Positions 34,478-45,697 of a stretch of DNA of 64,000 nt are shown here, piece after piece. A program made the position numbers and the translations under genes. Numbering within the stretch: the first letter of the stretch is position 1; every line of letters begins with the position of its first letter. Location: contig OX388322.1 of the NCBI GenBank assembly GCA_947579605.1, positions 7,998,001-8,062,000 of the forward strand, read 5' to 3'. The stretch is from Athripsodes cinereus (lineage: Eukaryota; Arthropoda; Insecta; Trichoptera; Leptoceridae). The notes under the pieces were generated by a model. That model made no database searches, was not told the DNA's origin, and saw nothing but the letters and a program-made list of their open reading frames with translations.

Positions 34478-34570
34478 GATATCTGGGTTTTTGTTATAAG
34501 CCCAAAAACAACTTTAGACACCTTTGATCAGTGAGCTAAAAGCTTGTGTCGTGAAAGGGGAGTTAGCAAT
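34478..34570 (+). repeat. Partial S1 SINE
   Basis: AAAAGATATCTGGGTTTTTG, AAGCCCAAAAACAACTTTAG and AGCTAAAAGCTTGTGTCGTG match the copy at 51810-51990. The tRNA-like head is missing. Confidence 0.55.
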
Positions 34571-36412
34571 ATATACATATATATTACTACTGAATGTAGT
34601 ACTAACATAATCTATTAAGTACTACAAGCCTATTTTCAAAATATCACTCTCTATTCAGTCGTTTCCCCAATTCTGAGGGGTTGTGATCTCTGGATATCCC
34701 TTCATGGACAATTCTGGGCTATCCCCTTCTGCTTTCAGCCAGGTGTACTGCATCGCACATTGACAGTATTAGCAAAACAATATCACGAAGCTTAAAATGA
34801 CAATTATTGCTAACCTTTATAGAGACAAAATAAACAAGGGCAAACATGATTATGATATAAACAAACCCACTGACAATCTTGACACAATTATTGCCAACAT
34901 TATATTAAATTTGTGTTACTCTGTATCAAAAATCGCCCCACTTACCGAACAAACAGCTGATATGTATGTATATGTATGCTAAACAATGACATTGAGAGTA
35001 AACTTCCTTCAACCATTTGACAAGCCACATGGCACAGTGATTACCTATTTGTCTATTTACAACATATAATTATAATATGTATATATGCGCAAAGCAGCAA
35101 TCACACAATCAAGGTAATGATTTTATATGATCTAAACAGGTAGTAATTTGCTAATAACTCCTAGTCAATACTAAATCAACACTTTTCGTCAAGTGAAATT
35201 TATCAATATTAGTAAGCTGACATAGGTTTTCATGTACCTTTTTATATATATATATATTTTAATATACAATAATCAACATATTATCCTGTTCATAAAAATG
35301 AAGAAAAATATCTTCAAATATCATATTTTATTAATGAAAATATGCATGTTACTTTTTCTGCAACATTCTAGAAAGAGAACAATGATTTGTGGTTAATCTA
35401 AAAAATATGTATCAACAATACTATTAGGTTTATTACATTACAACACTGGCATCTATGATTTCTCAGTAAAAAATATACTAAGTAAATAGATTAGAAATAA
35501 AGGAATGGAAAATCATAACATTATACACAAGAAAGGTGTTTATTTCTTCACATAACTTGCATAGGATATCCCTATGTCCCAATACAAATGGCTAGATACT
35601 ATATATTACATTAACAGCTTCACCACAACATAATTATAGACTACATAATTTAAGGGTCATTATCATACTAGTCTAGTAAGAACAGTCACATACATACTTA
35701 TTATATATTATATCAGTATTCAGAACTACTGCCAGTAAATATGTACGTGTGTAGGTATGTATGTATGTAATGACTAATAGTCATTTGTAAATCAATTGTC
35801 ATAATTCCCAACATCTAATTTATTACGATAGTAATAATAATAATAATAATGAACAGCAAATAAAATAAATGATTATTCATTAGTAATTTCGGGTGCGCGA
35901 AATTACTAAATTACTAAGTACCTACCTAACCACAGAAAACATCAAATTGTCGTACATCAATATTACATAATGTAGGGTTGCCGAAAAAAGGCAGACCGAA
36001 AATATTTATAACAAATCACTAATTTATGAAATTTAATATTTCATCAGGACATAGTTACGGAAAAACGGAATATTTTTACCAATCCAGGATAATCAAATTA
36101 TCATTTATCAACACACAGACACACTTATTATTCATTTATCGAAAGGTCCGCTTTTAAAAACAATTTATTTTTGATTACCAGTCTTCTCGATATAAAACTA
36201 AATGTCGATTACAGAGATACATTTAGTAAACGTTCCAATCTTCTGACTAAGAGTTGCGAAGTTCAAAATCTAACACCAATCTATAATAATTGTTTCTGAG
36301 TAGAGTAAACAACAACTGTGAAAACACAATTTCCACATACCTACCACACTATGAAACACATAAAACAATTGTACACACATAAAGAATATACGTACATAAT
36401 ATTTATTATATA

Positions 36413-36443
36413 GTGTGTGTGTGTGTGTGTGTATGTGTGTGTA
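36413..36443. repeat. (TG)n microsatellite
   Basis: GTGTGTGTGTGT run with one TATG interruption. Simple repeat, likely polymorphic. Confidence 0.9.
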
Positions 36444-36840
36444 TATCAAGTGTTAGCAGCAGCAGATATATTTCGGTTAGTAACACAGCCGATAAGACCA
36501 GTAGCTTAAATATTTAATTTTAATACATAATTTATTTTACGGATTATTATTTACACGACATGTATCTATGTATGTATTGCACAGCACTGCACTGAATATC
36601 ATAATATTATATGCATATTATGAGAAAACATACGATAGCAACTAGTAAGTTTTGTAGATAGGTACATAGAACCTAGAGCTAGAGCTAGAGAGCAATAACA
36701 TACGACCTTGTCATAATATTTATGTAGATTACCTATACCTATTACAATAGTAATATAATTACAGTAGGTATATGAAGATAGTGCAGCAGTACAGTGTACA
36801 GTAGGAGTAGGTAACTATTATTGCATATTATTACATACTA

Positions 36841-36906
36841 CACGTGAAGAAAGTTCAACTATATACACATACATTTATATCTATCTATAATTTATAACAA
36901 CACGTG
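36841..36906. promoter_or_regulatory. Paired CACGTG E-boxes, exactly 60 bp apart
   Basis: CACGTGAAGAAAG at 36841 and CACGTGAATG at 36901. Known biology: mammalian ODC genes carry a pair of CACGTG boxes in intron 1 bound by Myc/Max. Here the pair lies in the presumed ODC first intron. CACGTG also occurs elsewhere in the window (for example 40450 and about 47727), so chance is possible. Confidence 0.3.
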
Positions 36907-38629
36907 AATGATCAAACGTAATAAGTTAAAGGAAATCTCTTGTCACATTTGATTATTGCAACTCAATTAAACGCTCATTAATTCATATACGAATGATCGG
37001 ATATAACATTTTTAAACACCAATCTCAAACAGCTATATGGATTATTCTAAATATTATCAAAGGTAAATTATAACGATGAAAGGACGGCGCATTTAATTTG
37101 CAGATAATGTGAAGAGTTGTCGAGACTATTTTTCCAGCAAAAACTTTCGTAACAGCGTTTGCAAAATGCCAAGACCAAAAAATTTTGAAAAATAATAGGA
37201 AAAAATCACGGAATCTACTCAAATACTTATCTAACCATATATACCTACAATACAAAATTATAGATGATTGAATTGAACGCAAAAGAAAAATGCAAATAAT
37301 ATGTACATAATAAGCACAATTACCCACACAAGCTTTATAAAAAATTGTAAAATAAAATTAACATCAGTATAAGAGATATATAATATAATCCTTGTACCTA
37401 CATGTAATATGGTACAAAACCAATTAACTTCGTATTATTATTACATGTGGCCATAGTGCAAACGACACCTTGGAAAAAGTAAAATGTATAATAACCACCA
37501 AAGTGTTTGAATTTTCTCATGTTGAATCTTTCATAAATATAACTGCTACACACTACACAGATATACAAAAGTCCTATTGTTTACGTTTTGTGGAAATGAA
37601 GAGTGAATACTCTACGACAGGTTTCCATAACATGATCTGTACACAAACACTATTATTACTGTCAATAATGCCATTGTTCTTTACAGAAAATTACTATTAT
37701 TTTTTAAATTCTCGCTAGTACAATATCACACCTACTGAAAGCGTACAATGCGTACGAAACTACATCAAACAGAATCAATTATACCTACATATAAGCCAAG
37801 TACGTACGTAGTTTTTCAAGAATTAATAACAAAAACACCTGATACAAGAATTATTCAATCAATTAAGATGTTTTGATAATAGCAATACTTATCATAGAGT
37901 TTACAATAAAAATAATGGGAAAGAATGCTGAACTATATAATTAACCGAAAATACTTCTTACTTTCCTGATATTCAAAATCTACGTGTGTGCAATTTAACA
38001 AACCTTGACTGACACCAATCTTTAAAAAAGAAAATTTTACTACAAAAAATAATAATAACTATAAAGTTCTATAAAAAATCGATAAACAATAAAATTATTT
38101 TCTTTCCAAATATTGGCTCGCACAAAAATGTAAAATAAATATGTCAAACCAACAATCTCAAGGAAATACTTTATATTATATCCACACAATATAAACATTA
38201 AGAGGTAGTTACCTAATCGTAAGTAGGTACGCAATAATATAAACGTAGTTGGGAGGGGTTTAATTGTATTAATTGGTACTTTATTATTTATTTACACAAC
38301 AATCTATAATATGTCTTGCGGATGTGTTTTTAATGATGAATTATAGGTAATTACCAATTCATAATTTCGTTGACATAATATTTATGTACATAAACACGCA
38401 TTTCAGTATGCAATAGGTACCATACCAACTCGATAATTTATCTAGCCGATGTTCAGCAATTAATGCAGTATGTCTTGTCGGGCGGTTGGCAAGGCGCCCT
38501 TACCGTTACCAGATGATAATAAATTATTTTTACATTATTTCTCACATAACAATCAGATAAGACATTCTACTTCATTATAGAAAGTGACATTCACAAAGTG
38601 AGTCACCATTTGAAACACGGGAACAAAGT

Positions 38630-38955
38630 TTGTGAGATTAACATCCTCTTTATCATCCATTTGTTCCATGTCGCATTCTATCCACAACACACTACTTTTG
38701 CATCAGCTCATTTTTCCAATTTCTATTTTATTTATTCATTATATTGATCACAATACATACAATTTTAAAGAGAAATGCATTCAAATTAAATACAATCAAA
38801 AGACAGAGGGCAAGTTTATAGCAAAAGCGCGATATCTTCTAAATTAACCCAATATCCTCATTCCTCACTCTTATCACGCAACATTTTACCAACTACCTAT
38901 TCCTCTCAGCGATCGTATCTCCACTGCATTATTTTATTCCTCTTTCGTCAACTAG
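38630..38955 (-). repeat. Decayed copy of the 7110-8690 LINE
   Basis: Reverse matches to the LINE RT region in two blocks, CATTCTATCCACAACACACT and ATCACGCAACATTTTACCAA, with TCTCCACTGCATTATTTTATTCC-type continuation. An unrelated A-rich stretch separates the blocks. Confidence 0.5.
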
Positions 38956-39756
38956 GTACTGAGAAAGAATGGGATTAGAAATTTAATTCCCGTGAACTAA
39001 TTTAAATTGCTTTCATAATCTGTTTTTTTTTTTTAATTTTATTTATAATTTCATTACAATTGTCCATGAAATCGAAGTAGATGGGAAGCAATAAATATAT
39101 TTTAATTAAATTGTAAACTTCATCACATAATAAGATCGTGTACATTATGTATGTATTGTATGTACAACAACTTAATATGATAACGACAATTATTACCTAA
39201 GTAGGTACAACACAATCATCTAATATTTTATTTTATTTATTTTATTATATTACCTATACGGCGTGAGCCTTTAACATGTTCAAAAATATATGACAGACAT
39301 AGAAAGATTAACACAGGACAGGAACAATATTGAGAAATTGTAATTAGCATAAGGGCATTATTATTTAATATGGACATTACATTAAACAAAATAAAAATAT
39401 ATCTCACCTGTAGCGGAATTCTCAAAGATTTATTATACCACATACAATAATATACGTCCCACACGAAGATACCGTTTTGATTATTTTGAAGCGACGATTC
39501 TAGATTTGGAATATGAAAAATGTAAATTCTAAAATCGAAAACTTGAGAAAATCAGCTAAATTTCAAATCCTCACAGAATCTATTCGATGTAATATGTTTT
39601 TAATTATCACAAAAAAAAATATGGAATGAAAACGTATTTACTTTCAAATACAGAATTGTCGAAAACTTGTAATTTTATTATTTGTTTTAATTTGAAAAAG
39701 CGAGAATAGTTTATTAAATGCGAGAGAGCACCGTGCGCACAAGTTTCAAACTGAAA

Positions 39757-39790
39757 TGAACGAAGCACGGCGCGCTCCAACTAAATATAC
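39757..39790 (-). promoter_or_regulatory. Candidate core promoter, possibly for ODC
   Basis: On the minus strand TATATTTA (39789-39782) is followed about 32 nt later by TTCATT, then TCAGTT, both insect-initiator-like. The surroundings are locally GC-rich (GAGCGCGCCGTGC), unusual in this region. The distance to the ODC UTR exon is 5.4 kb. No transcript evidence; an unrelated non-coding promoter is equally possible. Confidence 0.3.
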
Positions 39791-41620
39791 GGCGGTATGG
39801 TGATGACGATAGCAGCCGGTGTTATCACACTTCACTCACTCGCTCATTATCATTATCAGTGATCAGTATATAGGTACCTACTATGCTGAGCTCATACTAC
39901 ATAACTCACTATTCTAAGTAAGTGGGTACCTACAGTAATGAACTGCACAATGCACGCTTCCCCCAGCGTCTCGCCACACTGATCCGATCACAAATTAATA
40001 TCATGAATAATGACATAACTACTTTGAATAAAACATTTAAACGGAGCGATCTGCAAACGTGTTCGGAGGGCTATTACACTACACTTGTAGTACATTGTAC
40101 CTATAACCACATACTTCTAAGTACCTACCTAATGTATATCAATTAAGAGAAACCCAACATATACAATCAATATACCTTCTCTTGTGGAGTGCGCATTTTT
40201 AAAAGATAGTATGTAATTGAGTAGGTACTGGACAGTTCGAAATGAGTCATGTCAGAAAATTCTCAAAATTGACAACATTGAAATCAGGAATACGTTATCA
40301 ATCAAGTTTTATTATATGTATATACCTACCTATTGTGAAGTATTATCTAGTTCCAGAATCTCCAAATTGTCAACTTATGCCGTCAAAATGTATTAAATCT
40401 GTATAGGTACATAAAATATGATGCGCATAATGTCATTAAAGCAATCTTTCACGTGCCTCGCGATACAAAGCGAGTCAAAGCTTTCGTTTACCAAGGATGG
40501 CACGAAAAGTTTTTGAGCTAATTATATATCTATAGGTAGGTAGTAATCAAGTCCAGCTAAGAATATTGAAAAAAGGACAAGTTATTTTCTTAACTGAATT
40601 GATTTACCACATCATAAAGATGTCTACAGATAAACAAGTAGGTATAATAATATACAACATTTTTTCAACGTCTCGATGTCAGATAATCATGATGTTAATA
40701 GCTAACAGTTTTCCTCAGGTGATATGCCTCAATTCGAGTAAAAAAAACATGTCCACTGTTTACGTGTTAATTTCACAGAACAGGTTCGGCACACATGAGT
40801 GTTAGACAAGAGATATCGGGCCCAAAACTAAAACAATAGATGGACATAGCAGAATGTAAGTAAGATGATAAGCAATGGGTAGGTACTCACTTTAAATGTA
40901 AGATACTATTGTAGTATAATTATGTACCTATTGCTGGTCTAATCGCTGGACAGCCGATAACAATGATGACTTTGTGTGTAGTGTGTGTCAATGATAGTTT
41001 ACCCGACTTGCGGATGAAGGAGTAGCAAAATAGTTCGGGGGGAGTGTCGGGGTCAACAGCTCATCAGTCATCATCTCCGTGTTATAGCTTTCAGTTCATT
41101 ACAGTGTTATCAATACTAGGTACCTATACACACTAACACAACTTAGATACATATGGCTACTACTAAATCACTACTAATTATTTCATTATCTACATCCTAA
41201 CAAGATATTCCTCCACACCGCGTCTTTAATAATTATCCCATTTAAGAGTGTTTACATTTATATATGTATGTATTTATTTGTATAATTTTTAATTCGTTCC
41301 TCTATACGCTGACGTCAGGAGGGTGCGGTAATAAATTATGAAATCCAGAACCTATCAAGTGACTGCTTCTTTTATGTCAATACTAAATTTAATAGAACTT
41401 CAAAAATAAGAAAACTAAGAGCGAATCCGGTTTAATGTTGGATCAAACTCCTGAATTAGAAAGAAGGTTTCTAAAAAGCACACCCATATTCTACTTATTA
41501 AATGAAAACATACAATCGCTGCAAGTAGCCTATAATATTATTATTTGAATTCTAAGTCGGTTATAGCAAACTCAATTACAGTTAACTTATAGCTAACAAT
41601 TAAAAGTACAAGTATTTGGT
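39791..41620. other. Gene-poor stretch, nothing recognised
   Basis: AT-rich with many TACCTAC/GTAGGTA words. Short open frames lack codon structure and family likeness. Confidence 0.4.
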
Positions 41621-41881
41621 AATTGCCGCGTACAGACAGCTGGATACGAACGTCAATCATCAAGCATCAAGCAAAAATCTTAAATCTTTCGGCGACAATT
41701 CGGAGCATTCTCCAAAAAAATACTCGAATAAATGCCTTCGTTACGTCTCATGGAATGGTAACGAAGGCATTCATTCGAATATTTCTTCGGAGAATGCTCC
41801 AAATTGTTGCCGAAAGATTTAAGATTTTTGCTTGATGCTTGACGATTGACGTTCGCATCCAGCTGTCTGTACGCGGCAATT
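41621..41881. mobile_element. Foldback MITE, 261 bp, arms about 120 bp
   Basis: The left end AATTGCCGCGTACAGACAGC mirrors the right end GCTGTCTGTACGCGGCAATT exactly. Complementarity continues (CAAGCAAAAATCTTAAATCT, then GGAGCATTCTCC) to a centre of about 13 nt (AATGCCTTCGTTAC / GTAACGAAGGCATT). Very few mismatches, so young. Any transcript would form a nearly perfect hairpin. No ORF that is not a palindrome artefact. Confidence 0.9.
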
Positions 41882-43501
41882 GGAGATTATTATTTTTCTA
41901 GGAAATACATTTTCCAAGAAATATTTTAAATCAAGGGAAATTCTAAACGGAATACTTTTTACTAAAACTAGTGGTCATTTTAGATCCATATACTTATCAC
42001 CCTGCCCCAAATGAAAGAGCAGCATTCATTTTTTTTAGATACCTTCTTATTAAACTATAATGGAGGAACTAAAATGTCTTACAAACGGTAAAATTATGTA
42101 ATATAATATTACGTATTAATAAAAACAAAAGATATGAGCCTAGACAAAATAATATTATTTCTGACATCTAGCCTAATACCTAGTACATAAAAGTGAAATA
42201 ATTATGAGATATATTTCAGATGATTTTAAACCGACTTTTACATCATATTTATATTATCTTAATGCTTTCGTATCATATTCGTAAAACAAACTACTATTCG
42301 CGAGATTATTGACTGTACACACACAAAAAAAAAGAAAACTTATTGAAAATTTATTTAATTTACCTCCTAGGGATGCAATGCAAGTTAAACCCAAAATTGA
42401 AAGATTAACACACATACGTACCTACCTAGTATTATGATGTTAATTACTAAATACTTAGACATAATACTTAATTATGTACCTACCTATAACTAATGGCAGT
42501 GTTAAATGCCTATTAATTTACGAATAATGTATATGCGAGTGTTGTTCTGTGAGAACAAGAGTAACAAAGCAATTAGGATAAGTACATAACCTGTTACACG
42601 CCGCGTTGCGCCGTAACGCTAAGGCGATATTGGAGATTGAATTAAAGTATGATAAATTTAATAACATTTGCATATCCTGAGGGCGGCTTTTCACGATTTT
42701 ATTAGCGATTTTAATACAGAATTTTTAAAATTTATCCTCTGATGGGGGTGATTGCAGCCACACGATTTTCTCTTTGTTTACAGAATGTCACTACAATAAT
42801 CATCTATTACAATAATTACTTACACAGTTCTCAAGTGTAGACTACTAATGATTGTACAATGACAATATCACTTGAAAATGTCTTCTTAAGAAAAACGTGA
42901 CAGGTAAGTGAATACCATGCACATGCAGGAAACATGGTTCTACAGCAAGCACGATACTCGTATATCTACACTCAACACCTAAACTATGACATCGATATAC
43001 AGAAACTTTATATGGGTACAAATTTATAACCTATTCAAACATTATGGTGTTTCCTGCACGACTCAGTAATTATAATGCATAGCAAAGAATACTATAAAAC
43101 TAATAGAATTATTCAATTTACAGATTGACGTCTGTCGGTTGCACAGGGCATTGTAAATATACATATATTTTTTTTTTTAAATAAATCTGGATTTGAAATA
43201 AATCTAAGTACCTATGTACCTTCACAGTTAGCAATATTATGTTTGTGTCGTGAAGATGGAATAAGTCGGCAGCGGGTAGAATCGAACGCATATCTCTCGA
43301 TAGAATGAATGTCTGAGACCACCTCTAATATGAAATAATGATTATTACAATTATTGAAGTTTTCAATCTGCTCGTCAATGATACAATCGTGTCGAAACCG
43401 GACGCAGACCTATTACAATTTTAACTGATTATTTAATACATTGTAGAATACTCTTCATAATATGATCATATCAAGTAATTATCACATTATGAATGACAAT
43501 A
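41882..43501. other. Gene-poor stretch with a degenerate SINE at 43258-43330
   Basis: AT-rich, no gene seen. On the minus strand, about 43330-43258, a tRNA-like piece with a B-box-type word (GCGTTCGATTCTACC) suggests an old SINE. Confidence 0.4.
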
Positions 43502-43847
43502 TCTAATATATAAAAGGAAGTCGTGTGTGTTACAACACTTATAACTCAAGAATGGCTGTACCGATTTGAATGATCTCTGATTTGTTGGATTCTTCTCCGC
43601 CCGGAATAAACTATAGGCTATTAAAACATCTTACAAATTCACGGGAAGAAAAAATATGAAGAAAATTATTTACGCCATACATTTTTAATTTCAAAAATAA
43701 AAACAATATGGAGAGTTATTGCGCTGTTAGCGCCCCCACGTCGCCTGTTGCATTATGCTAAAATAATCCGTAGGTTCTGCTATATTAAGAACCAAATTAC
43801 TATAACTAATATGAACGAAATGTGTACTAATATTTGTTTACTATGAA

Positions 43848-44262
43848 TCGGTAGTTACATGGCAATAGGTTGTATCTCACTAAAACATAATTTTACAGGC
43901 GAGCAAAAACAAAGTTTGCAAAAGAGATATTTCAGCCAAATTTAGAGCATTATATATCAAAATCAAGGTAATTATTATTTCTACAAGATAGATGTAACAT
44001 TCTCTTAATAATTTCTTCTACAAGATGTATGTAACATTCACTAAATAATTTCTTGCAGTTTAAAAATATTTGAGTTTTTTTGCCATGTTGATGAAAACAA
44101 TCTTTCTACATGTCAATAAGTTACGTCTTTTCTCTCTTTATTCTGACTATAAAGAGACATATCCTTTTGCCACATGAAATATTACACTATTTTGAGCATT
44201 TTATGGAACAAACTTGAAAACGCAAAAAATGCGAGATACAACCTATTGCCATGTAACTACCG
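43848..44262. mobile_element. MITE with perfect 30-bp TIRs, nested in the Helitron
   Basis: CGGTAGTTACATGGCAATAG starts a 30-bp repeat at 43848-43877 that is perfectly inverted at 44233-44262. AAT flanks both sides (possible 3-bp duplication). 415 bp, no ORF. Confidence 0.85.
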
Positions 44263-44814
44263 AATTATTCGACTAATATTTATGTATCGATAGATCTTCT
44301 GTCACATAAATGTGGACGTGCACAGATTATATTTGAAATTGTATTTTATTTTTGCAGATGGAAAATTATTATTGAACCAAAAATTGTGCTATTAAAGATG
44401 AAAATAAGAATGTGTTCATGTAGGTAGTTCTGATGCAAGATTGTGTAGTGAAATTTGCAGACAGAGAAGAAAAATTACGAAGAAAATTATTTACGCCATA
44501 CATTTTTAATTTCAATAAAAAATGCACTATGGAGAATTATACAAAATCAACAATGAAGTTTTTTTTATAGATTGACCTATTTATATGATAATTTTTCTAT
44601 ACATTCTCAAATAAGAATCGTTATCCATACAATTTAACATCTGTAGTTCTGATATTTCAATTTTTAAAAAATCATGGAAAGAATTTTTATAAATTTTAAA
44701 TGAATAGGTAAAATCTACCTGAAAAAAAATTAGTACCTACATAATTATATTACGTAGGTACTGCAGATAATTTATAAACAAATCTGAGTTAAGTATAATT
44801 GTTCAACATAAATT

Positions 44815-45060
44815 GTTCATGTCGGCCGGTGTGGCGCGGAGCTCTTTCCTTTGAGTCACGAGGTCCCGGGTTCGATTCCCGGACAGGGCAAAGTGAAGAA
44901 TGACCTTTTTCAAATTGTCCTGGGTCTGGGTGTTACATATATATGTATATAGTGCATTGTATATGTGTGTATCGTCGCGTTAGTACCCATAATCAAGATT
45001 CATCTAAGTTTGGGACTAGCTCGATGTGTGTGAATTGTCTATGTAAAAAAAATGAATGTA
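44815..45060 (+). repeat. tRNA-derived SINE (family S2)
   Basis: The head GGCCGGTGTGGCGCGGAGCT contains an A-box-like word, and GGTCCCGGGTTCGATTCCCG holds a canonical RNA polymerase III B box (GGTTCGATTCC). A tRNA-unrelated body (GTCCTGGGTCTGGGTGTTAC) and an A-rich end follow. It lies inside the Helitron, with the foldback at 45061 directly after its A-run. Confidence 0.7.
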
Positions 45061-45380
45061 ACTTTCGCAGTTTAGCGGCCCCACCCGTTGTCGAGTACTT
45101 TTTTTCCATAGAAAAGGTAATATTTTTGAAACTTGAGGAAATTGTTGCCATATGTAGAATACTTCGAAAATTAATTTCCTAAAATTTCGTACACGACAAT
45201 GGGTGGGGCCGCTCAAGTTTCATAGTTGCGAATTTTTTTTCCTATAAAAGAATTTTCCAAAAATTTGGTGACCAAAAAATAATTCACCATATGGCAACAA
45301 TTTCCTCAAGTTTCGAAAATATTACTTTTTCTATGGAAAAAAGTACTCGACAACGGGTGGGGCCGCTAAACTGCGAAAGT
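45061..45380. mobile_element. Foldback element, 93-94-bp arms
   Basis: Left arm 45061-45154 (ACTTTCGCAGTTTAGCGGCC) mirrors right arm 45288-45380 (GGCCGCTAAACTGCGAAAGT) with few differences. The 133-bp centre holds a third, partial copy of the arm (GACAATGGGTGGGGCCGCTC at about 45195), so the element may itself be a composite. Confidence 0.85.
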
Positions 45381-45697
45381 TCCAAATGAATTATATTTTT
45401 TTACACTATACCTTCGATGACACACTGACAATTACGGGAGTTTGTAAAGAGATTAATAACATTAATCATTCATGAAGTCAGTGGGAGAGGGCAGAAGATA
45501 GGGCAGGTGTCGAACATGTGTTGAAAGGCTTGGTTTGGAGTGGCCAGAGGTCCTGGAAGCAGCGGTGGACAGTTATCTCTGGAGGAGATACTTAGGGGCA
45601 ATGGGCCCCCGACCGAACTAGGACAAGGGGAAGAAGATGTATGTATGAAATCGTTCATTGATTCTTAGGCGGTACGAAGTTCGCCGGGCCAGCTAGT

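Larger units (their letters stand above)
34571..39750. other. Gene-poor, probably ODC 5' intron
   Basis: AT-rich, with no convincing coding sequence on either strand. It contains a (TG)n microsatellite at 36413-36443, (AAT)n at about 35830-35850, an 11-bp-stem hairpin at 35881-35907 and two CACGTG sites. If the candidate promoter near 39.76 kb belongs to ODC, this is its first intron. Confidence 0.4.
43502..45697 (+). mobile_element. Probable non-autonomous Helitron with nested insertions
   Basis: It starts TCTAATATATAAAAGGAAGT, a 5'-TC start with AT-rich sequence, as in lepidopteran Helitrons. It ends GGCGGTACGAAGTTCGCC, a short hairpin, then GGGCCAGCTAGT, ending in CTAGT as the CTRRT rule demands. 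No terminal inverted repeats and no Rep/helicase ORF. A direct repeat of about 75 bp (43647-43720 and 44463-44540, around AATTATTTACGCCATACATT) brackets the nested MITE. Also nested are a SINE and a foldback. Confidence 0.6.

Noticed and set aside
41616..41835. Two overlapping 68-70-codon frames
   Set aside because: Both lie inside the palindromic foldback and reflect its symmetry.
42590..42640. GC-rich CGCCGCGTTGCGCC stretch as a possible promoter
   Set aside because: Too short, with no TATA or initiator arrangement and no adjacent gene.
44821..44895. tRNA-like sequence with good A- and B-box words
   Set aside because: No convincing cloverleaf acceptor pairing, and it is followed by a SINE body and A-rich end. 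Called a SINE.
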